Source of the DNA: Alphaproteobacteria bacterium
GTDB taxonomy: Bacteria; Pseudomonadota; Alphaproteobacteria; Rhizobiales; Beijerinckiaceae
Direction: 5' to 3'
NCBI GenBank assembly: GCA_009921785.1
Contig: RFXE01000012.1
Span: 1-18,409 of the forward strand
Length of the DNA stretch: 18,409 nucleotides
In this document: positions 1 through 6,668 of the stretch, in pieces
How positions within the stretch are numbered: the first letter of the stretch is position 1
Layout: the number at the start of each line of letters is the position of its first letter
The notes under the pieces: generated by a model
What the model was told of the DNA's origin: nothing
What the model saw: only the letters and a program-made list of their open reading frames with translations
Database searches by the model: none
Program-made: the position numbers and the translations under genes

Positions 1-282
1 CTTTATGAGTGCATTCTTTGTGCAAGCTGCTCGACATCATGCCCGAGCTATTGGTGGAATGGTGATCGCTATTTGGGTCCTGCAACCCTGTTACAAGCCT
101 ATCGCTGGTTGATTGACTCACGCGATGAAGCAACAGGCGAACGACTTGATCATCTCGAAGATCCGTTCCGTCTTTATCGCTGCCACACCATCATGAATTG
201 CGCGAACACCTGCCCCAAGGGCCTGAACCCCGCCAAGGCCATCGCGGAAATCAAGAAGATGATGGTGGAGCGACGCGTTTAA
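1..282 (+). CDS. sdhB: Succinate dehydrogenase iron-sulfur subunit, C-terminal part
   Basis: This is the C-terminal 93 residues of SdhB, which carries electrons from succinate oxidation through Fe-S clusters to ubiquinone (complex II, cytoplasmic face of the inner membrane). The reading frame is open from base 1 and the 5' part lies outside the window. Visible motifs are the cluster ligand block CILCASCSTSCP followed by SYWWN, and then CHTIMNCANTCPKGLNP, which together supply the [4Fe-4S] and [3Fe-4S] cysteines of the C-terminal ferredoxin-like domain. The protein ends in MMVERRV and TAA at 280-282. Its last 17 codons (from base 232) lie inside a 61-base stretch that is repeated at 438-498 downstream of the stop, so the 3' end has been duplicated. 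sdhA and the rest of the operon presumably lie to the left. Confidence 0.96.
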   Translation, partial: LYECILCASCSTSCPSYWWNGDRYLGPATLLQAYRWLIDSRDEATGERLDHLEDPFRLYRCHTIMNCANTCPKGLNPAKAIAEIKKMMVERRV

Positions 283-291
283 GCGCTTCAT
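231..291 (+). repeat. Direct repeat copy 1: 3' end of sdhB
   Basis: This 61-base segment holds the last 17 codons of sdhB, the stop codon and 9 following bases. It recurs at 438-498 with an offset of 207 bases. Comparing base by base, only 240 (C versus G at 447) and 243 (C versus T at 450) differ, and both fall on synonymous third codon positions. Identity stops sharply at both ends. Confidence 0.95.
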
Positions 292-311
292 TTCCCGTCC
301 TCACTCTCACC

Positions 312-406
312 CGTCATGACCGCCCTTGTGGCGGTCATCCATGACTGTGATGGCGGCATGGGCGAAAAGAAAGTCGTGGATGGCCGGGAAAGGCCCGGCC
401 ATGACG
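312..406. repeat. REP-like palindromic doublet
   Basis: Two hairpins lie within about 95 bases. The first has a 9-bp stem (316-324 with 330-338) and a 5-base loop. The second has a 9-bp stem (380-388 with 394-402) and a 5-base loop, extended by a further 4 bp (374-377 with 404-407). The outer ends are inverted copies of each other, CGTCATG at 312-318 and CATGACG at 400-406. Dispersed repeats with GGCCGGG/CCCGGCC cores flanked by CATGACG are familiar between genes in Rhizobiales genomes. No coding potential is evident. Confidence 0.75.
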
Positions 407-437
407 ATATAGGCAACTATGATGCCTAGAGTTGCAT

Positions 438-498
438 CGCCAAGGCGATTGCGGAAATCAAGAAGATGATGGTGGAGCGACGCGTTTAAGCGCTTCAT
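438..498 (+). repeat. Direct repeat copy 2: orphan duplicate of the sdhB 3' end
   Basis: This is the second copy of the 61-base sdhB tail. It encodes AKAIAEIKKMMVERRV and a stop, but in-frame TAG at 427-429 cuts it off from any gene body. It lies just before the terminator at 512-540. I infer that this copy is the original gene end and that the copy now joined to sdhB arrived later. Confidence 0.93.
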
Positions 499-511
499 AA
501 AACCAAAACAA

Positions 512-540
512 AAAACCCGCCGTTAGGCGGGTTTTCTTTT
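512..540. terminator. Bidirectional rho-independent terminator between sdhB and purC
   Basis: A perfect 10-bp stem, AAAACCCGCC (512-521) with GGCGGGTTTT (526-535), encloses the loop GTTA and is followed on the + strand by TTTTCTTTT. On the - strand it is followed by a T-rich run (complement of the A-rich 500-511). It can therefore stop both sdhB and convergent purC. Confidence 0.92.
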
Positions 541-571
541 CTGTTGATTATCGATGCTGAAGCAACAGGGC

Positions 572-1336
572 TTACTGGACCAGTTTTGGTCCGCCGCTCG
601 TTACCGGTTCGCTTTCAGCCATAATGCCGAGACGACGTGCGACTTCGGCATAGGCTTCGACGAGGCCGCCCATATCACGACGGAAACGGTCTTTGTCGAG
701 TTTGTCATTCGATTTGACATCCCAGAGCCGCGCGGAGTCGGGCGAGATTTCATCGGCCAAGACAATGCGCATCATGTCGCCTTCCCAAAGACGACCGCAT
801 TCGATTTTGAAATCAACGAGTCGAATACCTGCGCCCAAAAAGAGACCCGAGAGAAAATCATTCACGCGCAAAGCGAGTGCCATGATGTCATCAAGCTCTT
901 GCGGTGTGGCCCAGCCAAACGCAGTGATGTGTTCTTCCGACACCATCGGATCGTTGAGCTCATCTTTCTTGTAATAGAACTCAATGATGGAGCGCGGCAG
1001 CGGCGTGCCTTCTTCAAGGCCCAAGCGTGTTGCGAGCGAACCAGCAGCCACATTGCGCACGACGACTTCGAGCGGAATGATTTCCACTTCGCGGATTAAT
1101 TGCTCACGCATATTCAAACGACGAATGAAATGCGTGGGCACGCCGATCGCATTCAAATGCTGGAAAATGAATTCCGAAATGCGATTGTTCAACACACCTT
1201 TGCCATCGAGCACGGCGTGTTTCTTGGCGTTGAAGGCGGTGGCGTCGTCCTTGAAATGCTGGACCAAAGTGCCAGGCTCGGGACCCTCATAAAGGATCTT
1301 CGCCTTGCCTTCGTAAATGCGACGGCGGCGGTTCAT
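572..1336 (-). CDS. purC: Phosphoribosylaminoimidazole-succinocarboxamide synthase (SAICAR synthetase)
   Basis: PurC joins CAIR and aspartate with ATP to make SAICAR in cytosolic purine biosynthesis. The 254-residue protein starts MNRRRRIYEGKAK and carries the family's ATP/substrate motifs: GKAKILYEG near the N-terminus, LEVVVRNVAAGS in the middle, then LVDFKIECGR and DEISPDSARLWD, ending after RRLGI with a short tail. The frame is open further upstream to an ATG at 1384, which would add 16 residues (MENHHFLIFLKPRLDM). I prefer 1336 because the family usually starts at MNRRRR, because the extension looks non-conserved, and because a possible -10 box overlaps the upstream ATG. A second ATG lies directly before (1339). 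The gene converges on sdhB across the shared terminator. Confidence 0.95.
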   Translation of the reverse strand: MNRRRRIYEGKAKILYEGPEPGTLVQHFKDDATAFNAKKHAVLDGKGVLNNRISEFIFQHLNAIGVPTHFIRRLNMREQLIREVEIIPLEVVVRNVAAGSLATRLGLEEGTPLPRSIIEFYYKKDELNDPMVSEEHITAFGWATPQELDDIMALALRVNDFLSGLFLGAGIRLVDFKIECGRLWEGDMMRIVLADEISPDSARLWDVKSNDKLDKDRFRRDMGGLVEAYAEVARRLGIMAESEPVTSGGPKLVQ

Positions 1337-1381
1337 CATGTCTAACCGGGGTTTGAGGAAAATCAGGAAATGGTGGTTCTC

Positions 1382-1409
1382 CATATAGGAAAAGGGCCTG
1401 ACAACGCAA
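1382..1409 (-). promoter_or_regulatory. Possible purC promoter
   Basis: Reading on the - strand, TTGCGT (1409-1404) is followed after 16 bases by TATATG (1387-1382). This would place transcription start roughly 40 bases before the ATG at 1336 and would rule out a start at 1384. It is only a match to the general housekeeping consensus and is weak evidence. Confidence 0.28.
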
Positions 1410-1547
1410 TGGCAAGCGACAGGGGGGTCTCAGTCTCTCCCCTGATCTAGGACAATGCGGGCGCCTTTCTTTGCTTTTATTTTAGAAGGCATTTCGAGGC
1501 AGCTTTCTCGTATGTGAGCGGGCGGCCCATCGTTTCGCGAGGCTATT

Positions 1548-1871
1548 ATGACCGTATTTGATGCGAGAGAGCAGGCTTTTGAGGCCAAATTTGCTCATGA
1601 CGAAGCCCTTAGGTTTAGGGTTCATGCACGACGGGATAAATTGCTTGGTCTTTGGGCAGGCGAAAGATTGGGAAAATCGGGCGTGCCCCTTCACGATTAT
1701 GCGATGGATCTTGTCGCGTTAGAGCTTGGGCGAGAGGGCGAGGCCGCCCTTAAAAACAAAATCGAGGATGATTTTGCTCAAGCCGGTCTTCCGCTCGCTG
1801 AGGGTGAATTGGCAAAAAAGATGACGATGTATCTCGCCGAAGCGATGACGCAGCTTGCCCGAGCGGATTAA
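1548..1871 (+). CDS. DUF1476 protein, F1-ATPase inhibitory zeta subunit family
   Basis: This small, charged 107-residue protein matches the DUF1476 family, described in Paracoccus denitrificans as the zeta subunit that inhibits ATP hydrolysis by F1Fo-ATP synthase in alphaproteobacteria. Visible features are the conserved N-terminal stretch FDAREQAFEAKFAHDEALRF, then ARRDKLLGLWAGERLG, then an acidic helical C-terminal part ending in MTQLARAD. The N-terminal amphipathic segment is the inhibitory part in the characterised homologue. The start ATG has GAGG at 1539-1542, five bases upstream. The gene is divergent from purC and is followed after 73 bases by an aldolase gene. No signal peptide or membrane segment is seen. 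Assignment to the family is secure; actual inhibition here is inferred. Confidence 0.9.
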   Translation: MTVFDAREQAFEAKFAHDEALRFRVHARRDKLLGLWAGERLGKSGVPLHDYAMDLVALELGREGEAALKNKIEDDFAQAGLPLAEGELAKKMTMYLAEAMTQLARAD

Positions 1872-1944
1872 GCCGTCCGGCCTTGTCTCTCCTTCCTTGG
1901 ATGCGTAGTGTCGTCAGCATCTTAAGGGCGAGGAGTTTTTGGTT

Positions 1945-2730
1945 ATGCCGCATCTGTCGACGATCAGCGCTTTATCAAACCGTATCGGCGGCGGATCGGG
2001 CCTCCTGACCGCATGGGTTTGCATGTCCGATCCGATCATCGCCGGGCAACTGGCGCTTGAAGATTTTGATGCCGTCACAATCGACATGCAGCATGGCGCG
2101 AATGATATCACCTCGGTGCGTCTTGGCATTTCGCATGTCACGCTCGCGGGCAAGCCAACGATTGTTCGTATTCCGGTGAATGATTTTGCGAGCGCTTCGC
2201 GTGTTCTTGATCTGGGAGCAGCGGGCGTTATTGCGCCCATGATCAATTCAAAAGCTGATGCGGAAGCCTTTGTGTCGTTCATGAAATTCCCGCCCGTCGG
2301 TCAACGCAGCTGGGGGCCAACCGTTGCCGTAGCACTCACGGGTCAATCGCTTGATGATTATCTGGTGAAGGGCAATGCGATGGCGGTTGCGATTGCGATG
2401 ATCGAGACGCGTGAAGCGCTTGCCGCGCTTGATGATATTCTCGCACTCGATGGAATTGATGCGGTTTTTGTTGGGCCTTCGGATCTTTCGATCGCTCTAT
2501 CGAATGGCGCGAATGTCAATCCGGGGCGCGCTGATGTTATTGATGCGCTCGACCATGTAATGAAACGCGCGCATGCACACAAGAAAGCGGCGTGCTGTTT
2601 TGCGCCATCACCGACTCTTGCCAAAGATCTCGCGAAGAAAGGCTATGATCTGATGGCAATCGGAACTGATTTTTCCCAACTCAGAAGCGGCGCACGAGCG
2701 CAAATCGATATCGCCCGCGGCCGCGCTTGA
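1945..2730 (+). CDS. HpcH/HpaI aldolase family protein
   Basis: This is a class II, metal-dependent pyruvate aldolase of the HpcH/HpaI (2,4-dihydroxyhept-2-ene-1,7-dioate aldolase / citrate lyase beta) superfamily, which cleaves or forms C-C bonds next to a pyruvate unit. The 261-residue length fits. Recognisable residues are His50 (IDMQHGAND, the catalytic base position), Arg75 (VRIPVND), Glu154 (AMIETREAL) and Asp180 (VFVGPSDLS). The 26-residue spacing of the last two is that of the metal ligands in HpcH. Also visible are GAAGVIAPMI and PPVGQRSWGP. I chose ATG 1945 because AGGAG at 1931-1935 sits 9 bases before it. A TTG at 1939, two codons earlier, would be only 3 bases from the ribosome site. 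The natural substrate cannot be told, since no pathway genes are adjacent. Confidence 0.9.
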   Translation: MPHLSTISALSNRIGGGSGLLTAWVCMSDPIIAGQLALEDFDAVTIDMQHGANDITSVRLGISHVTLAGKPTIVRIPVNDFASASRVLDLGAAGVIAPMINSKADAEAFVSFMKFPPVGQRSWGPTVAVALTGQSLDDYLVKGNAMAVAIAMIETREALAALDDILALDGIDAVFVGPSDLSIALSNGANVNPGRADVIDALDHVMKRAHAHKKAACCFAPSPTLAKDLAKKGYDLMAIGTDFSQLRSGARAQIDIARGRA

Positions 2731-2740
2731 AATATTGAGA

Positions 2741-3253
2741 TTACTGTCCGGTTTTATTCTCTTCACCCGGACCCTTCATCATGTGATCGCCATGATGACG
2801 ACGATGTTCTGACATGCCCATGGGCATCGCCCATCTGAGTGCGTCGCGTTGCTTGTCGTCAAGCTTGGCATAAAGCGCATCCGCTGCAGGGCGAATTGTC
2901 TTCACGGCATCAAGCATGGTGGAGAGATGTTTTTCCATCGCTGCGAGTCGTCCGGGAGGTGAAAGATCAATCGCTTCACCTTCTTTCGGACATGACGCTT
3001 TCATAGAATCTTGCGCTTTTGTCAAAGCGGCTTTCAGCGCCTCCAATTCAGGTTTTTGTGCATCGGTGGGCTTGATTGCGCGTTCGAGCTTCTCAACCAT
3101 CTTCCCGCCGAAGGGGCCTTTCATGTCGCAAAAATGTGCATCGCCGTGCATTCCACCAAAGGGCATATAGGATTTTGCGTAAGCAAAGGCGCCCCCACCT
3201 GCGACGAGAATTGAAACAGCGCCTGCCAAAAGGAACTTTTTACCGGTTTTCAT
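2741..3253 (-). CDS. Spy/CpxP-like periplasmic protein (LTxxQ-type)
   Basis: This 170-residue exported protein has an N-terminal signal peptide: MKTGKK, a hydrophobic core, then AFA at residues 22-24 as a likely signal peptidase I site. The mature part is helical with two LTxxQ-like repeats (roughly IKPTDAQKPEL and AKLDDKQRDALR), typical of the Spy/CpxP family of periplasmic chaperones and stress sensors. The C-terminus is rich in His and Met (SEHRRHHGDHMMKG), and the N-terminal mature part is rich in Met, His and Gly, which suggests metal binding. GAGGT lies 6 bases before the ATG. A small hairpin (GCCTG/CAGGC, 3276-3280 with 3287-3291) sits in the leader. No two-component system gene is adjacent. 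The specific function is inferred only at family level. Confidence 0.8.
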   Translation of the reverse strand: MKTGKKFLLAGAVSILVAGGGAFAYAKSYMPFGGMHGDAHFCDMKGPFGGKMVEKLERAIKPTDAQKPELEALKAALTKAQDSMKASCPKEGEAIDLSPPGRLAAMEKHLSTMLDAVKTIRPAADALYAKLDDKQRDALRWAMPMGMSEHRRHHGDHMMKGPGEENKTGQ

Positions 3254-3389
3254 AGTTTTACCTCATGGATAATGAGCCTGTGTTCTCAGGCGATGAGAAG
3301 ACTATAGGGCCCCGCACCTCATCGGCGCGTGACGGAAACATTAAAAAAAGTTTAGATCTCCGACCCTTGATATCGGATCAGAAGCGCCC

Positions 3390-4274
3390 TTAAAGCGTGC
3401 CTTCACTCGTTTTGAGAGCGTCTGCGAGGCGTGCTTTGGCACTTCCCGGCTGCAATGGCTTTTGTTGTGAGCTATGAGGAGTCCAGCCGGACACCCAGAG
3501 GCATTCAAATGTCGCTCTTATGCGGCCATCACTGTCGCTATAGTTTTCTGCATAGAGTTCGAGCGCACGAAATAATGTCTTTCGGCGCAACGGTGATTTT
3601 CGTCTTTCGATCAGCGCATTAGTCGCGCCCATATTCCGAAGATCATTTAGAAGAGCCAAAGGGGTTGCATAACGCACAGTGATGGTTTCGGTGTCGATAA
3701 CAGGTAACGCGAAGCCGGCGCGTTGCAGGAGTTGGCCGAGATCGCGCAATTCAGCGAAAGGCGAAACGCGCGGACTTAATCCGCCTTCGCATTCAATTTC
3801 TGCTTTTGCAAATGAATCGCGCAATTCATGCAGCGTTTGACCACCCAACAAACACGCCATGAATAAACCATCCGCTTTCAACGCACGTTTGATTTGAGCA
3901 AGAAAACCGGGAAGATCATCTACGGTATGTAGTGCAAGAAGTGATAGCGCCGCATCGAGACTCTGCGGGGCAAAAGAAACAAGATCTGTTGCCCCGACAA
4001 GGCTCACCCAGTCTCCTTGCCCCACGGTCTCGATGATGGGAGCCTGTCTGAAAATATGAGTGAAGCGCTGTGATGCGCGAAGCTTTTCAGCAGCATGAGG
4101 ACCCGGCGTTCCGATATCGGCAACCGTGTCGAAGGAACGCGCGAGTGCTTGCAGTCTTATCTCAAGATCATCAGCAACCCGGTGAAGAAGAAAATCCGCC
4201 GCGCCTTTATTGACGGCACGCCGCAATCGCGTGCGCAGGAGTGACTGGTCGAAAAGACAGGGTGCCTCATTCAT
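3390..4274 (-). CDS. SAM-dependent methyltransferase-fold protein, bacterial NDUFAF5 homologue
   Basis: This 294-residue protein has a class I methyltransferase fold and resembles mitochondrial NDUFAF5, a complex I assembly factor reported to hydroxylate an arginine of NDUFS7. Signature segments are FDQSLLRTRLRRA (8-20), LSLLALHTVDDLPGFL (110-125), GGQTLHELRDSF (144-155) and GGLSPRVSPFAELRDLGQLL (164-183), followed by the MGATNAL and SGWTPH regions. The SAM-binding motif I is unusual: DIGTPGPH (53-60) instead of a DxGxGxG loop. The gene is divergent from comF, with only 52 bases between the starts. The complex I role is inferred from homology. The general automatic label would be a BioC-like methyltransferase, but nothing here supports a biotin role. 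Confidence 0.82.
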   Translation of the reverse strand: MNEAPCLFDQSLLRTRLRRAVNKGAADFLLHRVADDLEIRLQALARSFDTVADIGTPGPHAAEKLRASQRFTHIFRQAPIIETVGQGDWVSLVGATDLVSFAPQSLDAALSLLALHTVDDLPGFLAQIKRALKADGLFMACLLGGQTLHELRDSFAKAEIECEGGLSPRVSPFAELRDLGQLLQRAGFALPVIDTETITVRYATPLALLNDLRNMGATNALIERRKSPLRRKTLFRALELYAENYSDSDGRIRATFECLWVSGWTPHSSQQKPLQPGSAKARLADALKTSEGTL

Positions 4275-4326
4275 AGGGAGCGTTTAGGCTTTCGCTTCCA
4301 TCGGGTCAAAGTGGAAACGCATTCCC

Positions 4327-5100
4327 GTGTCCGAATATGTGCAAAAGCAAAGCGTTGCAGAGCGTCTGCGCACTCTCGCCGGACGCTCGGGGCGTGCCGT
4401 CACCAATCTGCTCTGGCCGCCGTCTTGTATTGGATGCGGGGCGGCGGTGATCGAGCCTGATCGTTTTTGTGCCGCCTGTTGGCAGAGCCTTCCTCTCATC
4501 TCCCCACCCGTATGCCAGCGCTATGGTGTGCCATTGCCTTTTGATCTCGGCCCCGAACCGCTGTCGCCGCTTGCGATATCCGATCCGCCGGTCTTTGCGC
4601 GGGCACGGGCGGCGTTTCGGTATGATGGCCTCGCGCGTGAACTCGTTCACCACCTCAAATATGGTGACCGGACCGAATTGGCCCGTCCGATGGGCCGTCT
4701 GATGGCCGAGGCGGGGAAGGCGCTTTTGGCGGACGCCTCGCTCCTCATGACTGTTCCGCTGCACCGCTTCCGCTTTTTTGGGCGGCGGTTCAATCAGGCC
4801 GCGTTGCTCGCCACCGAGATTTCAGCCCTTACCGATGTGCCGGTCGGCTATGAGGTCTTGGCCCGTGTGAAGGCGACCCGCCCGCAGGTGGGGCTGACAC
4901 GCGGGGAGCGCGCGGACAATCTCGCCCGCGCTTTCGCTGTTCCGGACCATCAGCGGCTTCATGTCGCAGGACGGCATATCCTGCTCATTGATGATGTCAT
5001 GACCTCCGCGGCCACCGGTAATGCCTGCGCCCGGACTTTGCTCAAAGCGGGCGCCGCTGCGGTTGATCTCCTCGTTTTTGCCGTTGTGGCAAATTCCTGA
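4327..5100 (+). CDS. comF: ComF family protein (phosphoribosyltransferase domain)
   Basis: This 257-residue ComF-type protein has a zinc-finger-like pair C34-x2-C37 (CIGCG) and C48-x2-C51 (CAACW), a linker with RYDGLARELVHHLKYG, and a C-terminal PRTase domain with the PRPP-binding loop LLIDDVMTSAATG. VPLHRFRFFGRRFNQAALLA and GLTRGERADNLARAF are standard family segments. ComF helps DNA uptake in naturally competent bacteria; in Rhizobiales the role is untested. The start is GTG at 4327 (another GTG lies at 4339), with no clear ribosome-binding site. The gene is visibly richer in GC than its right-hand neighbours: 4561-4620 has 42 of 60 G+C, against 29 of 60 at 5641-5700. It is divergent from the NDUFAF5-like gene and upstream of grxC. 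Confidence 0.92.
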   Translation: MSEYVQKQSVAERLRTLAGRSGRAVTNLLWPPSCIGCGAAVIEPDRFCAACWQSLPLISPPVCQRYGVPLPFDLGPEPLSPLAISDPPVFARARAAFRYDGLARELVHHLKYGDRTELARPMGRLMAEAGKALLADASLLMTVPLHRFRFFGRRFNQAALLATEISALTDVPVGYEVLARVKATRPQVGLTRGERADNLARAFAVPDHQRLHVAGRHILLIDDVMTSAATGNACARTLLKAGAAAVDLLVFAVVANS

Positions 5101-5112
5101 TTTCGGCTTATA
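5084..5112 (+). promoter_or_regulatory. Possible grxC operon promoter
   Basis: TTGTGG (5084-5089), 17 bases, then CTTATA (5107-5112), about 35 bases before the grxC ATG. The -35 box lies inside the end of comF. Spacing and boxes fit a housekeeping-type promoter, but this is a motif match only. Confidence 0.38.
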
Positions 5113-5146
5113 TTAAGTCTAACGTGAATGAGGTGAGTGATCTCTG

Positions 5147-5404
5147 ATGCAGCCGGTTACGATCTATACAAAATCCTGGTGCCCCTATTGCCATTCGGCG
5201 AAAGATCTTCTGACGCAGAAGGGCGTGGCCTTTGACGAGATTGATGTTTCGGAAGGCGGGGAGAAACAGGCGGCTATGGCGCAGCGTGCGAATGGCCGTT
5301 CGTCTGTTCCACAGATTTTCATTGGCACGACACATGTTGGCGGATGCGATGATCTCTATGCGCTTGATCGCGCTGGCAAACTTGATCCGTTGTTGAACGG
5401 TTAG
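5147..5404 (+). CDS. grxC: Glutaredoxin 3
   Basis: This is a complete 85-residue dithiol glutaredoxin. It shows the CPYC active site (Cys12, Cys15) after a short beta strand, the cis-proline segment SSVPQIFIG and the glutathione-binding GGCDDLYALD near the C-terminus. It reduces disulfides and glutathione-mixed disulfides in the cytoplasm using glutathione. A ribosome-binding site (GAGGTG, 5130-5135) precedes the ATG by 11 bases. It stands first in a run with the broken amidohydrolase gene (11-base gap) and the DUF1178 gene, an arrangement I recall as common in Rhizobiales. Confidence 0.95.
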   Translation: MQPVTIYTKSWCPYCHSAKDLLTQKGVAFDEIDVSEGGEKQAAMAQRANGRSSVPQIFIGTTHVGGCDDLYALDRAGKLDPLLNG

Positions 5405-5415
5405 AACGGAAACTC

Positions 5416-6119
5416 ATGACATCGTCTTTCATCGCCGCGTGCGTGCAGATGTGCGGATGCTGACAAGTCTTTTCACGGAAGACAAAGATCCGATGTTGCA
5501 AGCCTTCCAAGCGCTTGCCCGCGAATTGAAGATTACAATTCATGCCGGATCTTTATCAATTCAAAATGGCGATAAAGTTGCCAATCGCGCCTTTGTCATT
5601 TCTCCATCCGGTGACATCGCTGCGCGCTATGACAAAATTCATCTCTTCGATGTTGATCTGCCGAATGGTGAAACGTGGCGCGAGTCGAATACATTTACGG
5701 GCGGCACAGATGCCGTTGTGGTAGATATTCCGCATGCTAAACTTGGCGTTGCCATTTGCTATGATGTGCGCTTTCCCTATCTCTTTCGTGCGCTCGCCGA
5801 TCATGGTGCAACGATATTGAGTGCGCCCGCGTGTTTTACAAAACAAACGGGCGAAGCGCATTGGTCCGTGATGCAGCGTGCCCGCGCCATTGAGAATGGC
5901 GCCTTTATGATTTCGGCAGCGCAAGCGGGATTACATGAAGATGGCCGCGAGACCTATGGTCATTCCATTATTGTTGATCCTTGGGGTCGCGTCCTTGCGG
6001 AAGCGGATGATAAGCCTGGGATCATTATGGCTGAAATCAAAAACGAAGCTGTTACAGAAGCACGTAATCGCATTCCGGCCTTGCGTCACACCCGTCCGAC
6101 GCCGGTTAGAGTTTCTTAA
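5416..6119 (+). pseudogene. Carbon-nitrogen hydrolase (Nit-type amidase), broken by N-terminal deletion and frameshift
   Basis: ATG 5416 begins MTSSFIAACVQMCGC and then meets TGA at 5461, which is the normal start of a Nit/omega-amidase-like protein. The rest continues in another frame from about 5454 (RMLTSLFTEDKDPMLQAF) to TAA at 6117-6119. Present are the catalytic Lys (RYDKIHLFDVDLP), the catalytic Cys (AICYDVRFPYLF), KQTGEAHW, ARAIENGAF and DGRETYGHSIIVDPWGRVLA. Missing is the segment of roughly 45-50 residues that normally follows VQMC and holds the catalytic Glu of the Glu-Lys-Cys triad. A GTG at 5439 could start a 226-residue product in the second frame, but it would lack that Glu and has no ribosome-binding site. 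The downstream frame has no other lesion, so the damage looks recent or is an assembly fault. Confidence 0.82.
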
Positions 6120-6145
6120 CTGATAAAGGTAAACACTGGTCAGCC

Positions 6146-6601
6146 ATGATCAAATATCAGTTACACTGTGATGACGGCCATGATTTTGAAGGATGGTTTC
6201 CTTCGAGTGACGCTTTTGAAAAACAAAAGAAGCGTGGTTTCGTCGCTTGCGCGATTTGCGGCACCAACAAAGTCGATCGCGCGATTATGGCGCCCGCAGT
6301 TGCCCGAACTGATAAAGTACCAGCCGATCTTCCTGCTGAATTTATGAATGATGTCTCTTCCTCTTTGATCTCCGATGAAGAGCGCGAACTTCGTCAGCGT
6401 CTTGCCGAATTGCGCGCGGAGATGATTAAGGATGCGAAAGATGTTGGTGAGGATTTTGCAGAAGAGGCCCGCAAAATTCATTTTGGTGAGAGTGACGTAA
6501 AGCAGATTTATGGCCGCACGACTTTGGCCGATGCGCGTGAATTACTTGATGAAGGCATCGGCGTGTTGCCGCTGCCGCCTTCTTTTGATGATGCGAATTA
6601 A
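6146..6601 (+). CDS. DUF1178 family protein
   Basis: This 151-residue protein is of unknown function and belongs to the DUF1178 family, found mainly in proteobacteria. It opens MIKYQLHCDDGHDFEGWFPS and has a CxxC pair (CAICG, about residues 36-39) that, together with the early Cys and His, could bind a metal or be redox-active. The middle is a charged helix (EERELRQRLAELRAEMIK). The C-terminal part has RKIHFGES and IYGRTTLADARELLDEGI, ending VLPLPPS. It lies 26 bases after the broken amidohydrolase and is probably co-transcribed with grxC. It is convergent with ubiG (67-base gap, no evident terminator). Family membership is clear; function is not. Confidence 0.9.
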   Translation: MIKYQLHCDDGHDFEGWFPSSDAFEKQKKRGFVACAICGTNKVDRAIMAPAVARTDKVPADLPAEFMNDVSSSLISDEERELRQRLAELRAEMIKDAKDVGEDFAEEARKIHFGESDVKQIYGRTTLADARELLDEGIGVLPLPPSFDDAN

Positions 6602-6668
6602 CTACTCTAGGTTTTTTAATGCATCGCTTTTATCAAAAAACTGGAAGCCACTTTTTCGCGCGATGCTC

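Noticed and set aside
307..498. 63-codon open frame on the - strand across the REP-like doublet
   Set aside because: It runs through the palindromes and the duplicated sdhB tail; it reflects repeat sequence rather than a gene.
554..1099. 181-codon open frame on the + strand opposite purC, and others there
   Set aside because: It is fully antisense to a clearly recognised purC; the product looks like no known protein and is explained by codon bias in the real gene.
4306..4764. 152-codon open frame on the - strand over comF
   Set aside because: It is antisense to the zinc-finger part of comF; Arg-rich composition without any recognisable motif.
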